DNA from: Sporosarcina luteola | Lineage (GTDB): Bacteria > Bacillota > Bacilli > Bacillales_A > Planococcaceae | Length of the DNA stretch: 64,000 bases | Direction of reading: 5' to 3' | Assembly (NCBI RefSeq): GCF_007991495.1 | Contig: NZ_BJYL01000027.1 | Coordinates: forward strand, 1-64,000 | Part shown: positions 50,699-59,428 of the stretch, piece by piece | Position numbering within the stretch: the stretch's first letter is position 1 | Layout: each line of letters starts with the position of its first letter | Notes under the pieces: model-generated | Seen by the model: the letters and a program-made list of their open reading frames with translations, nothing else | What the model was told of the DNA's origin: nothing | Database searches by the model: none | Made by a program: the position numbers and the translations under genes

Positions 50699-51478
50699 TT
50701 ATTCCAGTTGGGCGATTAGAGCTGATGGTAAATCTAGCAAATCCTTTGAATGTATATCTTTGTTCTTGACATACATCTTCACTAAATAATATCCAACACA
50801 GTAGCCAGCCATTTTAGGATATTTGCCAAATCCGTACAATACGTCATGATGGGTTTTGGTCTTTTTTAAATGATCCTTTTTGGGATAGACCAATTCCTTC
50901 CACATGTTCGCGAGTTGCTGATTGGAATAGAGCGAAAGCCAACTGCCGTTATTATCCTCGCCCATCCGCTCGTAAACCGCCCACTCGGCTAGCCCTTCCA
51001 AGATAATCGAATCCAGCAATACGTACGCGTCTTCCGGTTTCTCGTATTTCGATAAGCGGCATACATGATTGTATTCATGGGTCAATATCGCTTTCATTTC
51101 ACGTTCTGTGTTTTGGGGTGAGATAAATAAAAATAATTTATCTTTATATGCGAGTCCCGATTTTCCATTAAAGTCGCGGATAAGCAATTCGTTTCCTGGA
51201 TCCGATGGGAAGATGAAGATTGGAATATTGGGGCCGTTCCAAGCTTGTTGCAATTGTTCAAATTCATGTTGCACGATTCCCCATACATTATTTTCCTGAA
51301 GCTTTCGTATAAGGCGAATGCCGTCCTTCGCGGAGCCATACATACCAAACGATTGTAAGTAGTGATAAATATCCCTAACAGAAGCGCTAGGGAAATAGGC
51401 GGTCAGTTGCTTGCATATTCGAATTGGATCGCCTTCCGCCGTTAATACCCATTCATTCGTGCTAATTACACTCAACAT
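50699..51478 (-). CDS. DUF2268-type putative zinc protease
   Basis: 259 residues from ATG 51478 (GAGGAGGATGG upstream). The zinc motif is HEYNH in EMKAILTHEYNHVCRLSK (about 135), with a downstream Glu in DSIILEGLAEWAVYERMG. This is the HExxH...E pattern of the DUF2268 predicted Zn-dependent proteases. No signal peptide, so it is cytoplasmic unless exported otherwise. Substrate unknown. Monocistronic. Confidence 0.85.
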   Translation of the reverse strand: MLSVISTNEWVLTAEGDPIRICKQLTAYFPSASVRDIYHYLQSFGMYGSAKDGIRLIRKLQENNVWGIVQHEFEQLQQAWNGPNIPIFIFPSDPGNELLIRDFNGKSGLAYKDKLFLFISPQNTEREMKAILTHEYNHVCRLSKYEKPEDAYVLLDSIILEGLAEWAVYERMGEDNNGSWLSLYSNQQLANMWKELVYPKKDHLKKTKTHHDVLYGFGKYPKMAGYCVGYYLVKMYVKNKDIHSKDLLDLPSALIAQLE

Positions 51479-51543
51479 CCATCCTCCTCTGAACTATCAT
51501 ATGCAAGGATGTAGAAGTTGAATGAAATGTTTCGTTAAACGGT

Positions 51544-52350
51544 TCATCCATTCAGGATCGATCTGACGATATGGATCGAATCCCATTCCCCGAACGAAAA
51601 AAGGGTAATGGGGTATTTCTTTTGGAAGAGCTCGGAGTGGATTTCTTTTTCCGTGTATCCTTTCTTGTGAAGGGAATATGTTTTTTCCTGCAGCTCTTGT
51701 AAGTAATTAAGTTTATTACCGAGTGTTTTGCGACCATTTTTCACATAGCCTGCATGGCAGCAGAATAGCTCGCCGAAATCATAAGTCAGCGTCTTTTCAA
51801 GGGAATCGATAATTACTGGGATACTCTCTTCACGCAAGATGACTTTCGTGCGCGGGTGTACATATAAGTCGCCTGAAAATAATTGCCCTGTTTCGCGATT
51901 CAAAAAAGCTAAATGATCTTTTGCGTGCCCCGGAGTCTCGATGACATCCCAAGTGGCGCTTCTTGATTCAAATGTCTTTCCGATCGGCTCCGCGTGAAAG
52001 GGGCGTCTTTTTCCCCAGAATAACCGACGGTACAGCGGATAATCCGCTTTTTGTTTACATTCTTCTATTGTCATTTCATTCATGAATAAAGGCAATCCGT
52101 ACGCTTGTTGCAAGTATGCTGCCCCTCCAGTATGGTCTTCATGGAAATGGGTGATGACGGCTTTATCTACGTCAGCTTGGGCGAAAAATGGTTTGAACTC
52201 ATTCAGCAATGATTGGGAACCCGTGTCAATCAACACCCCGTCCGTCTCAAAGCAATGGACGTTCAACTTTACACTTTGCATCGACACTCGTCCATTGATG
52301 AATCGGACATCGCCGGTTTCTCCGATGCTCGTACTCTTCTTTAAAAACAT
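51544..52350 (-). CDS. metallo-beta-lactamase-fold hydrolase
   Basis: 268 residues from ATG 52350 (GAGGGGTG upstream). Zinc ligands of the MBL fold: ITHFHEDHTGG (HxHxDH), the His in VIETPGHAKDHLAF, the Asp in LFSGDLYVH and the His in ELFCCHAGYV. The group resembles the glyoxalase II / YqgX-like cytoplasmic hydrolases with a C-terminal helical extension (LQEKTYSLHKKGYTEKEI) that could bind a thioester or nucleic acid. Substrate not assignable. Confidence 0.88.
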   Translation of the reverse strand: MFLKKSTSIGETGDVRFINGRVSMQSVKLNVHCFETDGVLIDTGSQSLLNEFKPFFAQADVDKAVITHFHEDHTGGAAYLQQAYGLPLFMNEMTIEECKQKADYPLYRRLFWGKRRPFHAEPIGKTFESRSATWDVIETPGHAKDHLAFLNRETGQLFSGDLYVHPRTKVILREESIPVIIDSLEKTLTYDFGELFCCHAGYVKNGRKTLGNKLNYLQELQEKTYSLHKKGYTEKEIHSELFQKKYPITLFSFGEWDSIHIVRSILNG

Positions 52351-52486
52351 CTTCTTCACCCCTCTCATTCTCTTCCGCTAATTATTAGAATAACATAAAA
52401 TGAATGAGTATTCATTTAGGATAACTGGCACCAGCATTGCAATACGAGGTACCACGTGATACGATGTCTATGAAGAGGTGATTGAC

Positions 52487-52810
52487 GTGGATCAAGAGAT
52501 GATGAAGGGGAGTATTGATTTAATATTGCTGTCGTTGATAGCGCAGCGGGATCTGTATGGGTATGAAATTGTGAAAGTGTTGAAAGAAATCAGTGAGGAT
52601 ACGTATGAAATGGGGGAAGGGACCTTATATGCCGCATTGAAGCGCCTCGAGAAAAAGCAATGGGTTGTATCTTATTGGCAAGAAGTCGAGGGAGGCAGAA
52701 GGAAGTATTATCGACTGACGGATGAAGGCGGAGCGGCTTTACAGAGCAAGCAGGAAAATTGGAAGTGGATGAACACGCTTGTACGTAAAAGCTCGGAAGG
52801 CCTGACATGA
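52487..52810 (+). CDS. PadR-family transcriptional regulator
   Basis: 107 residues from GTG 52487 (GAAGAGGTG upstream). PadR winged helix: MMKGSIDLILLSLIAQRDLYGYEIVKVL, then MGEGTLYAALKRLEKKQWVVSYW and GGRRKYYRLTDEGGAAL. It is the first gene of a three-gene operon with a HAAS-domain membrane protein (4-nt overlap) and a membrane-anchored beta-propeller protein. This is a widespread PadR-s2/HAAS arrangement; it probably represses its own operon. Confidence 0.9.
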   Translation: MDQEMMKGSIDLILLSLIAQRDLYGYEIVKVLKEISEDTYEMGEGTLYAALKRLEKKQWVVSYWQEVEGGRRKYYRLTDEGGAALQSKQENWKWMNTLVRKSSEGLT

Positions 52811-53682
52811 AGATGCAACCCGCTTTCCAACGTTTCGTCAATGGAATCGTCCGCCAGACGGATTGCAATCAAGAGGAGCGGGTAGACCTATATGATGAAC
52901 TGCTCTCTCATTTGGAATGTGCATTCATAGATTACAAGAAACAAGGATATTCAGAAGAGGAGGCTATTCGAACCGCGATGTCAAACTTCGGAACTGAACA
53001 GGAAATCGGCAAACAGCTTCAAGAAGCGATGTATCCGTACCGGAAAGGAATGATGTTGGCGCTTTCGATTGTATCATTGCTATTCGCCTATAGTGTGTAT
53101 GCATGCCAGTTATTCATAATGGGAGACGCACATATCCCGTGGCTTATTCTTGCAGTCTTGATTAGCACAGCCATCCTTTTCGTGACAGTGCGTCCCGTCA
53201 CTTCATTGAACCGGCGTTTGTGGATGAACAGCTTATTGCTCGTGCATCTAGTTGTCTTTTTCTATGGATTGTTACTTGCAACCGATTTACTTCGCCCGTA
53301 CTCCACGGGATTAACAATCATCGCATTGATACTTATTGTACTGTCCATCATTCTTGTGTACCGGACGACAATTTATGATTTCCCTTCGGAGCGGCAACTT
53401 TTACGTAAAGATGCTAAACGCCTGCATTTTATTAATATAACGACCGGGATTTTTATTGTTTTCGTGACGCTTTTCTTTTTGTGGGCATTTCTTTGGTTCG
53501 CACCGGCGGGATCTCCTGTATTTTTAATTCTCTTAATCCCGATCGGTAGTTGGATTTTGTCGTACACGCTGCAAATGGTTTTATTGGCAAAGCAAAAGAA
53601 AACATGGGCATATGCCATTGTCTTCTTACAAACGGCAATAATTATGGCGGCCATCGCGTTCTGGTTCATTAATATATTTTAG
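52807..53682 (+). CDS. membrane protein with N-terminal HAAS (DUF1700-like) domain
   Basis: 291 residues. The first 75 residues are the HAAS/permease-prefix helical domain (RVDLYDELLSHLECAFIDYKKQGYSEEEAIRTAMSNFGTEQEIGKQL). It couples PadR-type regulators to membrane proteins. Six or seven membrane helices follow, without catalytic motifs. ATGA overlap with the PadR gene. Function unknown; a membrane stress or signalling role is inferred from the operon. Confidence 0.85.
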   Translation: MKMQPAFQRFVNGIVRQTDCNQEERVDLYDELLSHLECAFIDYKKQGYSEEEAIRTAMSNFGTEQEIGKQLQEAMYPYRKGMMLALSIVSLLFAYSVYACQLFIMGDAHIPWLILAVLISTAILFVTVRPVTSLNRRLWMNSLLLVHLVVFFYGLLLATDLLRPYSTGLTIIALILIVLSIILVYRTTIYDFPSERQLLRKDAKRLHFINITTGIFIVFVTLFFLWAFLWFAPAGSPVFLILLIPIGSWILSYTLQMVLLAKQKKTWAYAIVFLQTAIIMAAIAFWFINIF

Positions 53683-53697
53683 ATGGAGGGAAGGGTT

Positions 53698-54714
53698 ATG
53701 AATAAAACATTCGGTATGCTCTTCGGTTTAATTGGAACGATAACTGCAGCGTTTATCGTGCTCGGTCTCGTGTTTGATAAATCCGAAAACGAAAAGCAGC
53801 AAGGCCTGACCGATAACTATGATGTGTCGATTGACGGTAGAATCGCGTATGTCAAATATGACAAAGGGAAAGCCGGCATTTATTTGACAAATGGGGCTGG
53901 AGAGCCGATTGTCCAGCTGCCAGTAGAACAAACGATTTTGGATATCAATTTTTCAAAAGACGGCAAAACGCTCGCTTATGTTGTGTCTGACAAAGAGATG
54001 GATGCGGAAAGCGGGAGCGCCGTGCATCTAGTTAATATAGAAACTCTTGAGGATCAAACTGCGTTCTCATCAAAGTCCATCATTACGGAACTTGCTTTTG
54101 ATCCGAAAGATCCTGATCAGTTGTTTTATTTACAAGCTGGCGTGTTTACGAATTATTCACCGATTACAGGTCCGCGCCCACATGATTTTGACGTTCATAG
54201 CTACGACCTGGCGGAAAAGAAGCATACCCAATATACTGAGTTAAAGAAGTACAGCATGCGATCGCTGCAAGTATCTGCATCCGACGAAACCGTGTTTGTC
54301 CAAATGGATGATGATGAAAATGCACAAACAGCCGACGACATTTTTGAATCGAGGCAACGGATTTTTCAAATACCGCTTGACGCGCCGGATGAAAAGTCAA
54401 TTATTAGCAATCCTGCCGGACAAGAAGATATCTATGACTTCCTTCTATTGCCGGAAAGGGATGAATTGATTTACCAAGCGGTTGGTGGCACGGGAGCGAA
54501 CGGGGTATTTGAATACGAATTATTCAGCTTCAATTGGAAGACGTATGAAACGAAACAGTTGACCAACTTAAAAGAATACACAGCCAAGCCCATTCTCAGC
54601 CCTGACAATAAAATCTATTTCCTGCTCGACCGCGAATTCGCAGGGCGGCAACCCGACTACCACATCTACCAAATGAACGTAGACGGAACAGACATAAAAG
54701 AAATTAAATGGTGA
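53698..54714 (+). CDS. membrane-anchored TolB/WD-like beta-propeller protein
   Basis: 338 residues from ATG 53698 (GGAGGGAAGGG upstream), 15 nt after the HAAS gene. An N-terminal anchor (about 7-28, MLFGLIGTITAAFIVLGLVF) is followed by an extracellular repeat domain. Its blades begin with phrases such as ILDINFSKDGKTLAYVVSDKE, ITELAFDPKDPDQLFYLQ and AKPILSPDNKIYFLLD, ending YHIYQMNVDGTDIKEI, as in TolB/PD40 propellers. Probably a sensor or scaffold working with the HAAS membrane protein. Confidence 0.75.
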   Translation: MNKTFGMLFGLIGTITAAFIVLGLVFDKSENEKQQGLTDNYDVSIDGRIAYVKYDKGKAGIYLTNGAGEPIVQLPVEQTILDINFSKDGKTLAYVVSDKEMDAESGSAVHLVNIETLEDQTAFSSKSIITELAFDPKDPDQLFYLQAGVFTNYSPITGPRPHDFDVHSYDLAEKKHTQYTELKKYSMRSLQVSASDETVFVQMDDDENAQTADDIFESRQRIFQIPLDAPDEKSIISNPAGQEDIYDFLLLPERDELIYQAVGGTGANGVFEYELFSFNWKTYETKQLTNLKEYTAKPILSPDNKIYFLLDREFAGRQPDYHIYQMNVDGTDIKEIKW

Positions 54715-54765
54715 CAGGCACCCGAACAGTTCTGAATTGTTCCGGTGCCTGTCACCGTTTTTTTG
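54710..54765 (+). terminator. terminator of the PadR operon (GGTGACAGGCACC hairpin)
   Basis: GGTGACAGGCACC-C-GAACA pairs with TGTTC-C-GGTGCCTGTCACC, followed by seven T. The stem includes the stop codon of the propeller gene. It belongs to the hairpin family also found at 5887 and 61134. Confidence 0.9.
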
Positions 54766-54946
54766 TATAAAACGGCCGAGTTGTCGAATAACTAATGCAA
54801 GACGTAAGGTTCATGCTAATTCGTTGTGTGTGCTAGATGAATTCGAACGTTATATAATGGGTTGCGCTTTGTTTATAAAAGGCTTTACGGGGAAGTTAAA
54901 GTCTACACATAACAATATTTAAGGCATCTAGGGAGGAGTCATCATC

Positions 54947-56131
54947 TTGCAATTCATCATATTTATTGTGGCGCTGCTTGTTATTTTTATCCTCGCGTAC
55001 ATAGTAAGCAACGGCAAAAAGAAGATAAAAGCGAAACCGGTTATCACAATGGTCGTCCTGCAACTCATCTTTGCTTTCCTTCTTTTAAATACCGAATTCG
55101 GGCTCATCATTATCCGAGGGATATCCAGCGTATTCGATCATCTTTTAGCCTTTGCAGCAGAAGGAATCAATTTTGTGTTCGGCGGAATGGCGAATGAAGG
55201 GACGAGCCCCTTCTTCATGAACGTACTGCTGCCGATCGTATTTGTATCCGCCCTGATCGGAATTGCGCAGTACATCAAACTCCTGCCACTCATCATCCGA
55301 TTCCTCGGCTTGCTGTTAAGCAGGATCAACGGACTTGGAAAACTGGAGTCATTCAACGGGGTCGCCTCCGCTGTGTTTGGTCAATCCGAAGTGTTTATTT
55401 CTGTGAAAAAACAGCTGCCGCACATACCAGACCACCGATTATACACGATGTGCACATCCGCCATGTCCACCGTTTCGGCCTCTATCTTGGGAGCGTACAT
55501 GACGATGATTGATCCGAAGTATGTCGTTACTGCTCTCGTCTTAAACCTATTTGGCGGGTTCATCATCGCCAACATCATCAACCCATACGAAGTCACGCCA
55601 GAAGAAGACATCATTGAGACCTTTGGAGAAAGAAAGCAGTCCTTCTTTGAAATGCTAGGAGAGTATATCCTTGACGGCTTCAAAGTCGCAATCATCGTCG
55701 GCGCCATGCTTATCGGATTCGTTGCATTAATCGGTATGGTGAACGGCATCTTTGAATCTGCATTCGGCATCACCTTCCAAGTCGCCCTTGGATACGTATT
55801 TGCACCACTGGCCTTTCTCGTCGGTATCCCAGCGTCTGAAGTCGTCCAAGCTGGAACAATCATGGCAACAAAACTGCTGACGAATGAATTTGTTGCGATG
55901 ATCGATTTGGGCAACATCGCCTCTTCCGTTTCAGAAAGAACAGTCGGCATCATTTCGGTGTTCCTCGTCTCCTTCGCCAACTTCTCATCCATTGGAATTA
56001 TCTCCGGCGCGGTGAAAGGATTGCATGAAGAAAAAGGGAACCTCGTCGCAAAATTCGGTATCAAACTGCTGTACGGCGCAACATTGGTCAGCCTACTGAC
56101 AGCAGCCATTACAGGGATCATGTTAGGGTAA
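54947..56131 (+). CDS. NupC-type concentrative nucleoside transporter
   Basis: 394 residues from TTG 54947 (GGGAGGAG upstream). Eight to ten membrane helices. CNT-family motifs: VLLPIVFVSALIGIAQY, ESFNGVASAVFGQSEVFISVK (substrate loop) and MCTSAMSTVSASILGAYM, then IDLGNIASSVSERTVGIISVFLVSFANFSSIGII. It imports nucleosides with H+ or Na+. The 5-prime region (54766-54946) shows no purine-riboswitch core. Monocistronic. Confidence 0.9.
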   Translation: MQFIIFIVALLVIFILAYIVSNGKKKIKAKPVITMVVLQLIFAFLLLNTEFGLIIIRGISSVFDHLLAFAAEGINFVFGGMANEGTSPFFMNVLLPIVFVSALIGIAQYIKLLPLIIRFLGLLLSRINGLGKLESFNGVASAVFGQSEVFISVKKQLPHIPDHRLYTMCTSAMSTVSASILGAYMTMIDPKYVVTALVLNLFGGFIIANIINPYEVTPEEDIIETFGERKQSFFEMLGEYILDGFKVAIIVGAMLIGFVALIGMVNGIFESAFGITFQVALGYVFAPLAFLVGIPASEVVQAGTIMATKLLTNEFVAMIDLGNIASSVSERTVGIISVFLVSFANFSSIGIISGAVKGLHEEKGNLVAKFGIKLLYGATLVSLLTAAITGIMLG

Positions 56132-56134
56132 ACT

Positions 56135-56167
56135 AAGCCAGGCATCATAATGATGTCGGGCTTTTTA
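56135..56167 (+). terminator. intrinsic terminator of nupC-like gene
   Basis: AAGCC-A-GGCATCA pairs with TGATGTC-G-GGCTT, followed by TTT. Confidence 0.8.
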
Positions 56168-56306
56168 ATTGGCTATCGCGAAACCGAAACGATATCATAA
56201 AAGGGAATGGGCAAACCTTTTTGGTGGAATCGCGACGTACCGTACACACGGAGTCCATCCTATCTGTCCACAAAACCAAACACATTAAAATGGGGAGTGA
56301 GCAATA

Positions 56307-57323
56307 ATGATCAATCCTTCAGCAAAGAAATTCAACGGCATTCCGTTATCGATTCTTGACCTCGCGCTGATCAATGAGGGAAGTGATGTGGGTCAATCGT
56401 TCAAAAATAGTGTGGATCTAGCCCAACATGCAGAAAAGTGGGGGTTTAACCGCTTTTGGCTTGCAGAGCATCATAATATGCAAGGCGTCGCCAGTTCCGC
56501 GACGTCCGTCATTATCGGCCATGTGGCGGGCGCGACTGAAACAATCCGTGTAGGCTCAGGCGGCGTCATGCTTCCGAATCATGCGCCCCTCGTCATCGCA
56601 GAGCAATTCGGTACTCTTGAAGCGATGTATCCGGGAAGGATCGACCTAGGACTCGGCCGGGCTCCCGGAAGCGACCAAGCGACGGCTTATGCACTGCGCC
56701 GAACACTTCATAGCAGTGGCAATGAGTTCCCTGAACAGTTGGCGGAGCTGCGACAATACTTCAAATACGATCCATCCGCCCGCGTCCGTGCCATCCCGGG
56801 CGAAGGCCAGGACATTCCGATCTGGCTGCTCGGCTCAAGCGACTTCAGTGCGCGGCTTTCCGCGGATCTGGGACTTCCATTTTCATTTGCAAGTCATTTT
56901 GCACCTACGTATTTAATGCCCGCTCTGCAGCTGTACCATCGGCTTTTCCGTCCGTCGAAAACGTTGCAAGAGCCATACGTCATGCTGGGCGTCAATATTA
57001 TCGCTGCGGATACTGACGAAGAAGCACATCGATTGGCGACTTCTTATCAGCAGCAATTCTTGAACATACGAAGAGGCGTTACAGGGAAATTCAAGCCGCC
57101 GGTCGATGATCCGGATACCTTCTTCTCAGAATTTGAAAAGACGGCCATCGATGAACTTTTGGAATGGCCTTCCACCATTGTCGGCAACCCTGAAACGGTC
57201 AAACAGAAATTGGACGAATTCATTCAAGCAACAAAAGCGAATGAATTAATCATCAGCTCAGGAATCTATGATCATGAAGACCGTCTGCGTTCCTATGAAA
57301 TTGTCGCAGACATGATGAAGTGA
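56307..57323 (+). CDS. luciferase-like (LLM class) flavin-dependent oxidoreductase
   Basis: 338 residues from ATG 56307 (GGGGAGTGAG upstream). The single-component, YceB/YhbW-like bacterial luciferase family: [75 protein letters not shown], then [27 protein letters not shown] barrel using FMNH2 delivered by a reductase. Substrate unknown. Monocistronic, followed by a 21-bp repeat array. Confidence 0.88.
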   Translation: MINPSAKKFNGIPLSILDLALINEGSDVGQSFKNSVDLAQHAEKWGFNRFWLAEHHNMQGVASSATSVIIGHVAGATETIRVGSGGVMLPNHAPLVIAEQFGTLEAMYPGRIDLGLGRAPGSDQATAYALRRTLHSSGNEFPEQLAELRQYFKYDPSARVRAIPGEGQDIPIWLLGSSDFSARLSADLGLPFSFASHFAPTYLMPALQLYHRLFRPSKTLQEPYVMLGVNIIAADTDEEAHRLATSYQQQFLNIRRGVTGKFKPPVDDPDTFFSEFEKTAIDELLEWPSTIVGNPETVKQKLDEFIQATKANELIISSGIYDHEDRLRSYEIVADMMK

Positions 57324-57331
57324 GTTGAGAT

Positions 57332-57436
57332 TATCTATTGAATACTGATTTTTATCGATTGTATTTTCATTTTTATCGATTAAATATCATAGGATATCTA
57401 TCGAATCCGTAAATATATCACCATTTCAGGACTTTT
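57332..57436. repeat. 21-bp tandem repeat array, five copies (TATCG type)
   Basis: TATCT at 57332, TATCG at 57353 and 57374, TATCT at 57395 and TATCA at 57416 are exactly 21 bp apart. Units are AT-rich and degenerate. The array ends in GGACTTTTGACTCACGTCT, nearly the same as the end of the array at 43413-43538. It lies between convergent genes. Confidence 0.75.
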
Positions 57437-57447
57437 GACTCACGTCT

Positions 57448-57490
57448 AAAAAAGCCGAGAACCGATAACTCTATCGGATCTCGGCTTTTC
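57448..57490. terminator. bidirectional terminator
   Basis: AAAGCCGAGA-A-CCGATA pairs with TATCGG-A-TCTCGGCTTT, with A/T tracts on both sides. Confidence 0.9.
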
Positions 57491-57491
57491 C

Positions 57492-58724
57492 CTATGCTTT
57501 ATCCAACCCGCGCTTTTTCTCATGCTGATCAATCAACCTTGTCCCGACTAAATCGCCGGTCACGTTCAAAGCGGTTGCGCCCATCCCGACGAGGGCGTCG
57601 ATTGCTGTCAAAAGCGCAACGGCTTCCATCGGCAATCCTAGCTGCACAAAGACGGTCGCAATCATGACAATTCCTGCTCCTGGAACGCCAGCTGTCCCGA
57701 TTGAGGCAAGTGTTCCGATCAAAACAACCATCAGCATGTCCGCCACACTAAGAGGAGTTCCGACGATATTTGCAGCAAACACTGCTGAAACCGCAATCCG
57801 TATGGCAGCGCCGTCCATATTAATCGTCGAGCCGAGTGGCAAACTGAAGCCATATAGGCTTTTTGATATCCCCATGTTTTTGGCTGCAGTCAAAGTAAGA
57901 GGCAACGTCCCTGTGCTGCTTTGCGTAACAAACGCCGTAATCATTGGCGTCCGGGCATGTTTGAAAAAATGGCCTGGGTTTATTTTGAAAAGAAGCAGAA
58001 GAATGCTGTATAGGAAAATCTGTACAATTAATGCAATATAAAAGACCCCAATCATGCCGCCAAGTGAAATAAGCGTATCAATTCCTTGGCTTCCCACTGT
58101 TTTTGCCATGATTGCAAATATACCGATCGGCACATATTGAAGAATTGCTTTCAGTATAACTAAAGAGGCTTCATTCAACGCAGTAACTGTCTGCAGCAGG
58201 GAATCTCCAAGTACGCCATGGCTTTCGGAAGAACGCATGGCAGATATGGCAATGCCGAATACAAGCGCTGTGAAGATGATGCCGAGCAAGTTCATCTCTG
58301 TGAAAGCCGTAATGATATTAGAAGGCACGATATTCAGCAGTACATTGACGATGCCGGGATTCTCCGGAACATCGAACGTTTCATTGCCTGTGAGCTTCAT
58401 TCCTGTGCCTGGATGGAAGATGCTTGCGACAAATAACCCGACAACAATCGCTACTGCTGAACTTAATGTGTAATAGATAAAAACTTTGCTGCCCATGCGA
58501 CCAAGGTTTGTGATATTCGTTTGATTCACCCCGACGATTAATGTAAACAAAATGAGGGGGATGATCAGGAATGTCAGCAATCGAAGGAGCAAATCCCCTA
58601 ATGGGGCAAGCACGATGGCCTGTTCACCTAATACAAACCCTGCCAGGACACCAAGTACAAGGGCGATCGAGATTTTTAAAATTAATGAAGCATGAAGGTA
58701 GGATGTCCAAATTTTCTTCATCAT
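57492..58724 (-). CDS. Na+ or H+/dicarboxylate (glutamate) symporter, DAACS family
   Basis: 410 residues from ATG 58724 (an internal ATG follows directly). Eight membrane helices and two re-entrant hairpins. Conserved elements: PLILFTLIVGVNQTN, ITAFVTQSSTGTLPLTLTAAK (HP1 serine motif), SLPLGSTINMDGAAIRIAVSAVF (NMDGAA, Na+ site) and IGTAGVPGAGIVMIATVF (HP2). It imports glutamate, aspartate, C4-dicarboxylates or cystine; the exact substrate cannot be told. Monocistronic. Confidence 0.9.
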   Translation of the reverse strand: MMKKIWTSYLHASLILKISIALVLGVLAGFVLGEQAIVLAPLGDLLLRLLTFLIIPLILFTLIVGVNQTNITNLGRMGSKVFIYYTLSSAVAIVVGLFVASIFHPGTGMKLTGNETFDVPENPGIVNVLLNIVPSNIITAFTEMNLLGIIFTALVFGIAISAMRSSESHGVLGDSLLQTVTALNEASLVILKAILQYVPIGIFAIMAKTVGSQGIDTLISLGGMIGVFYIALIVQIFLYSILLLLFKINPGHFFKHARTPMITAFVTQSSTGTLPLTLTAAKNMGISKSLYGFSLPLGSTINMDGAAIRIAVSAVFAANIVGTPLSVADMLMVVLIGTLASIGTAGVPGAGIVMIATVFVQLGLPMEAVALLTAIDALVGMGATALNVTGDLVGTRLIDQHEKKRGLDKA

Positions 58725-58891
58725 GCGGTTCTCCTTCCCATAGTTAAAGGAACTAAGTAAAGTGTGTCCAAATACACGCCGGTGGAAACTAGAAGTAATC
58801 GAAAATAGATGCTTTGATGTCCTTTACCCTAAAAAGTCAAAAGGAATGTATAGAGCGGATGGCGAATAAGTATGGGAGGGAGGGATTTGCG

Positions 58892-59263
58892 ATGTTAACT
58901 GAGCTGGAGCAAAGTGTTGAAAAGCAGAAGGAGAAGATGGAAACGCCGGTAGCGACGTTATTCAATAAGTTTGCAAAACATAGGGATGTAACGCTCGTAT
59001 ATGGTGACCCGATTGAAGTAGGATTGACAAAAGTTATTCCTGTAGCAAAAGTAAGGTATGGTTTTGGCGGTGGCGGTGACAATGAAGGGAACAATGGCGG
59101 CGGAGGAGGATTCCAAATCAATCCACTTGGGGTCTATGAAATCACCCCAGACAGCGTGAGATTTAAATCGACCCGCAGCAAGATGACATTAGTATTAACG
59201 CTATTGACAGGCGGTCTTTTCTGGCTGATCGGAAGAAATATGGGGACATGTAAAAAGCGTTGA
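58892..59263 (+). CDS. GerW/YtfJ-family protein
   Basis: 123 residues; I chose ATG 58892 (GGGAGGGAGGG upstream), not the longer frame from 58814. GerW-type core: YGDPIEVGLTKVIPVAKVRYGFGGGGDN, a Gly/Asn loop, then GGGFQINPLGVYEITPDSVRF. A hydrophobic C-terminal segment (LVLTLLTGGLFWLIG) may anchor it in a membrane, which differs from B. subtilis GerW. GerW is needed for dodecylamine and some germinant responses of spores; this relative may instead be vegetative. Confidence 0.8.
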   Translation: MLTELEQSVEKQKEKMETPVATLFNKFAKHRDVTLVYGDPIEVGLTKVIPVAKVRYGFGGGGDNEGNNGGGGGFQINPLGVYEITPDSVRFKSTRSKMTLVLTLLTGGLFWLIGRNMGTCKKR

Positions 59264-59278
59264 CATGACACCGGTTCG

Positions 59279-59306
59279 AAGGCTCTTTTTGCAAGGGCCT
59301 TTTTTA
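59279..59306 (+). terminator. intrinsic terminator
   Basis: AAGGCTC pairs with GGGCCTT, followed by six T. Confidence 0.7.
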
Positions 59307-59428
59307 ATTCAATTAAATCACTCTATAAATTTCAGAAATTTTACTTTTTGCGAGTTGGAAAGTATGCTAACATTCAGAATAGAGAATGCGGTTTCTTACG
59401 TATACTAATTTGTATAGGGGGAGAAAAA

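Noticed and set aside
54737-54922. 61-residue ORF upstream of the nucleoside transporter
   Set aside because: Begins within the terminator hairpin of the PadR operon and lacks a ribosome binding site.
54766-54946. Purine riboswitch before the nucleoside transporter
   Set aside because: TATAAT is present but none of the conserved core (TATGG, TTTCTACC-type) or paired loops is found.
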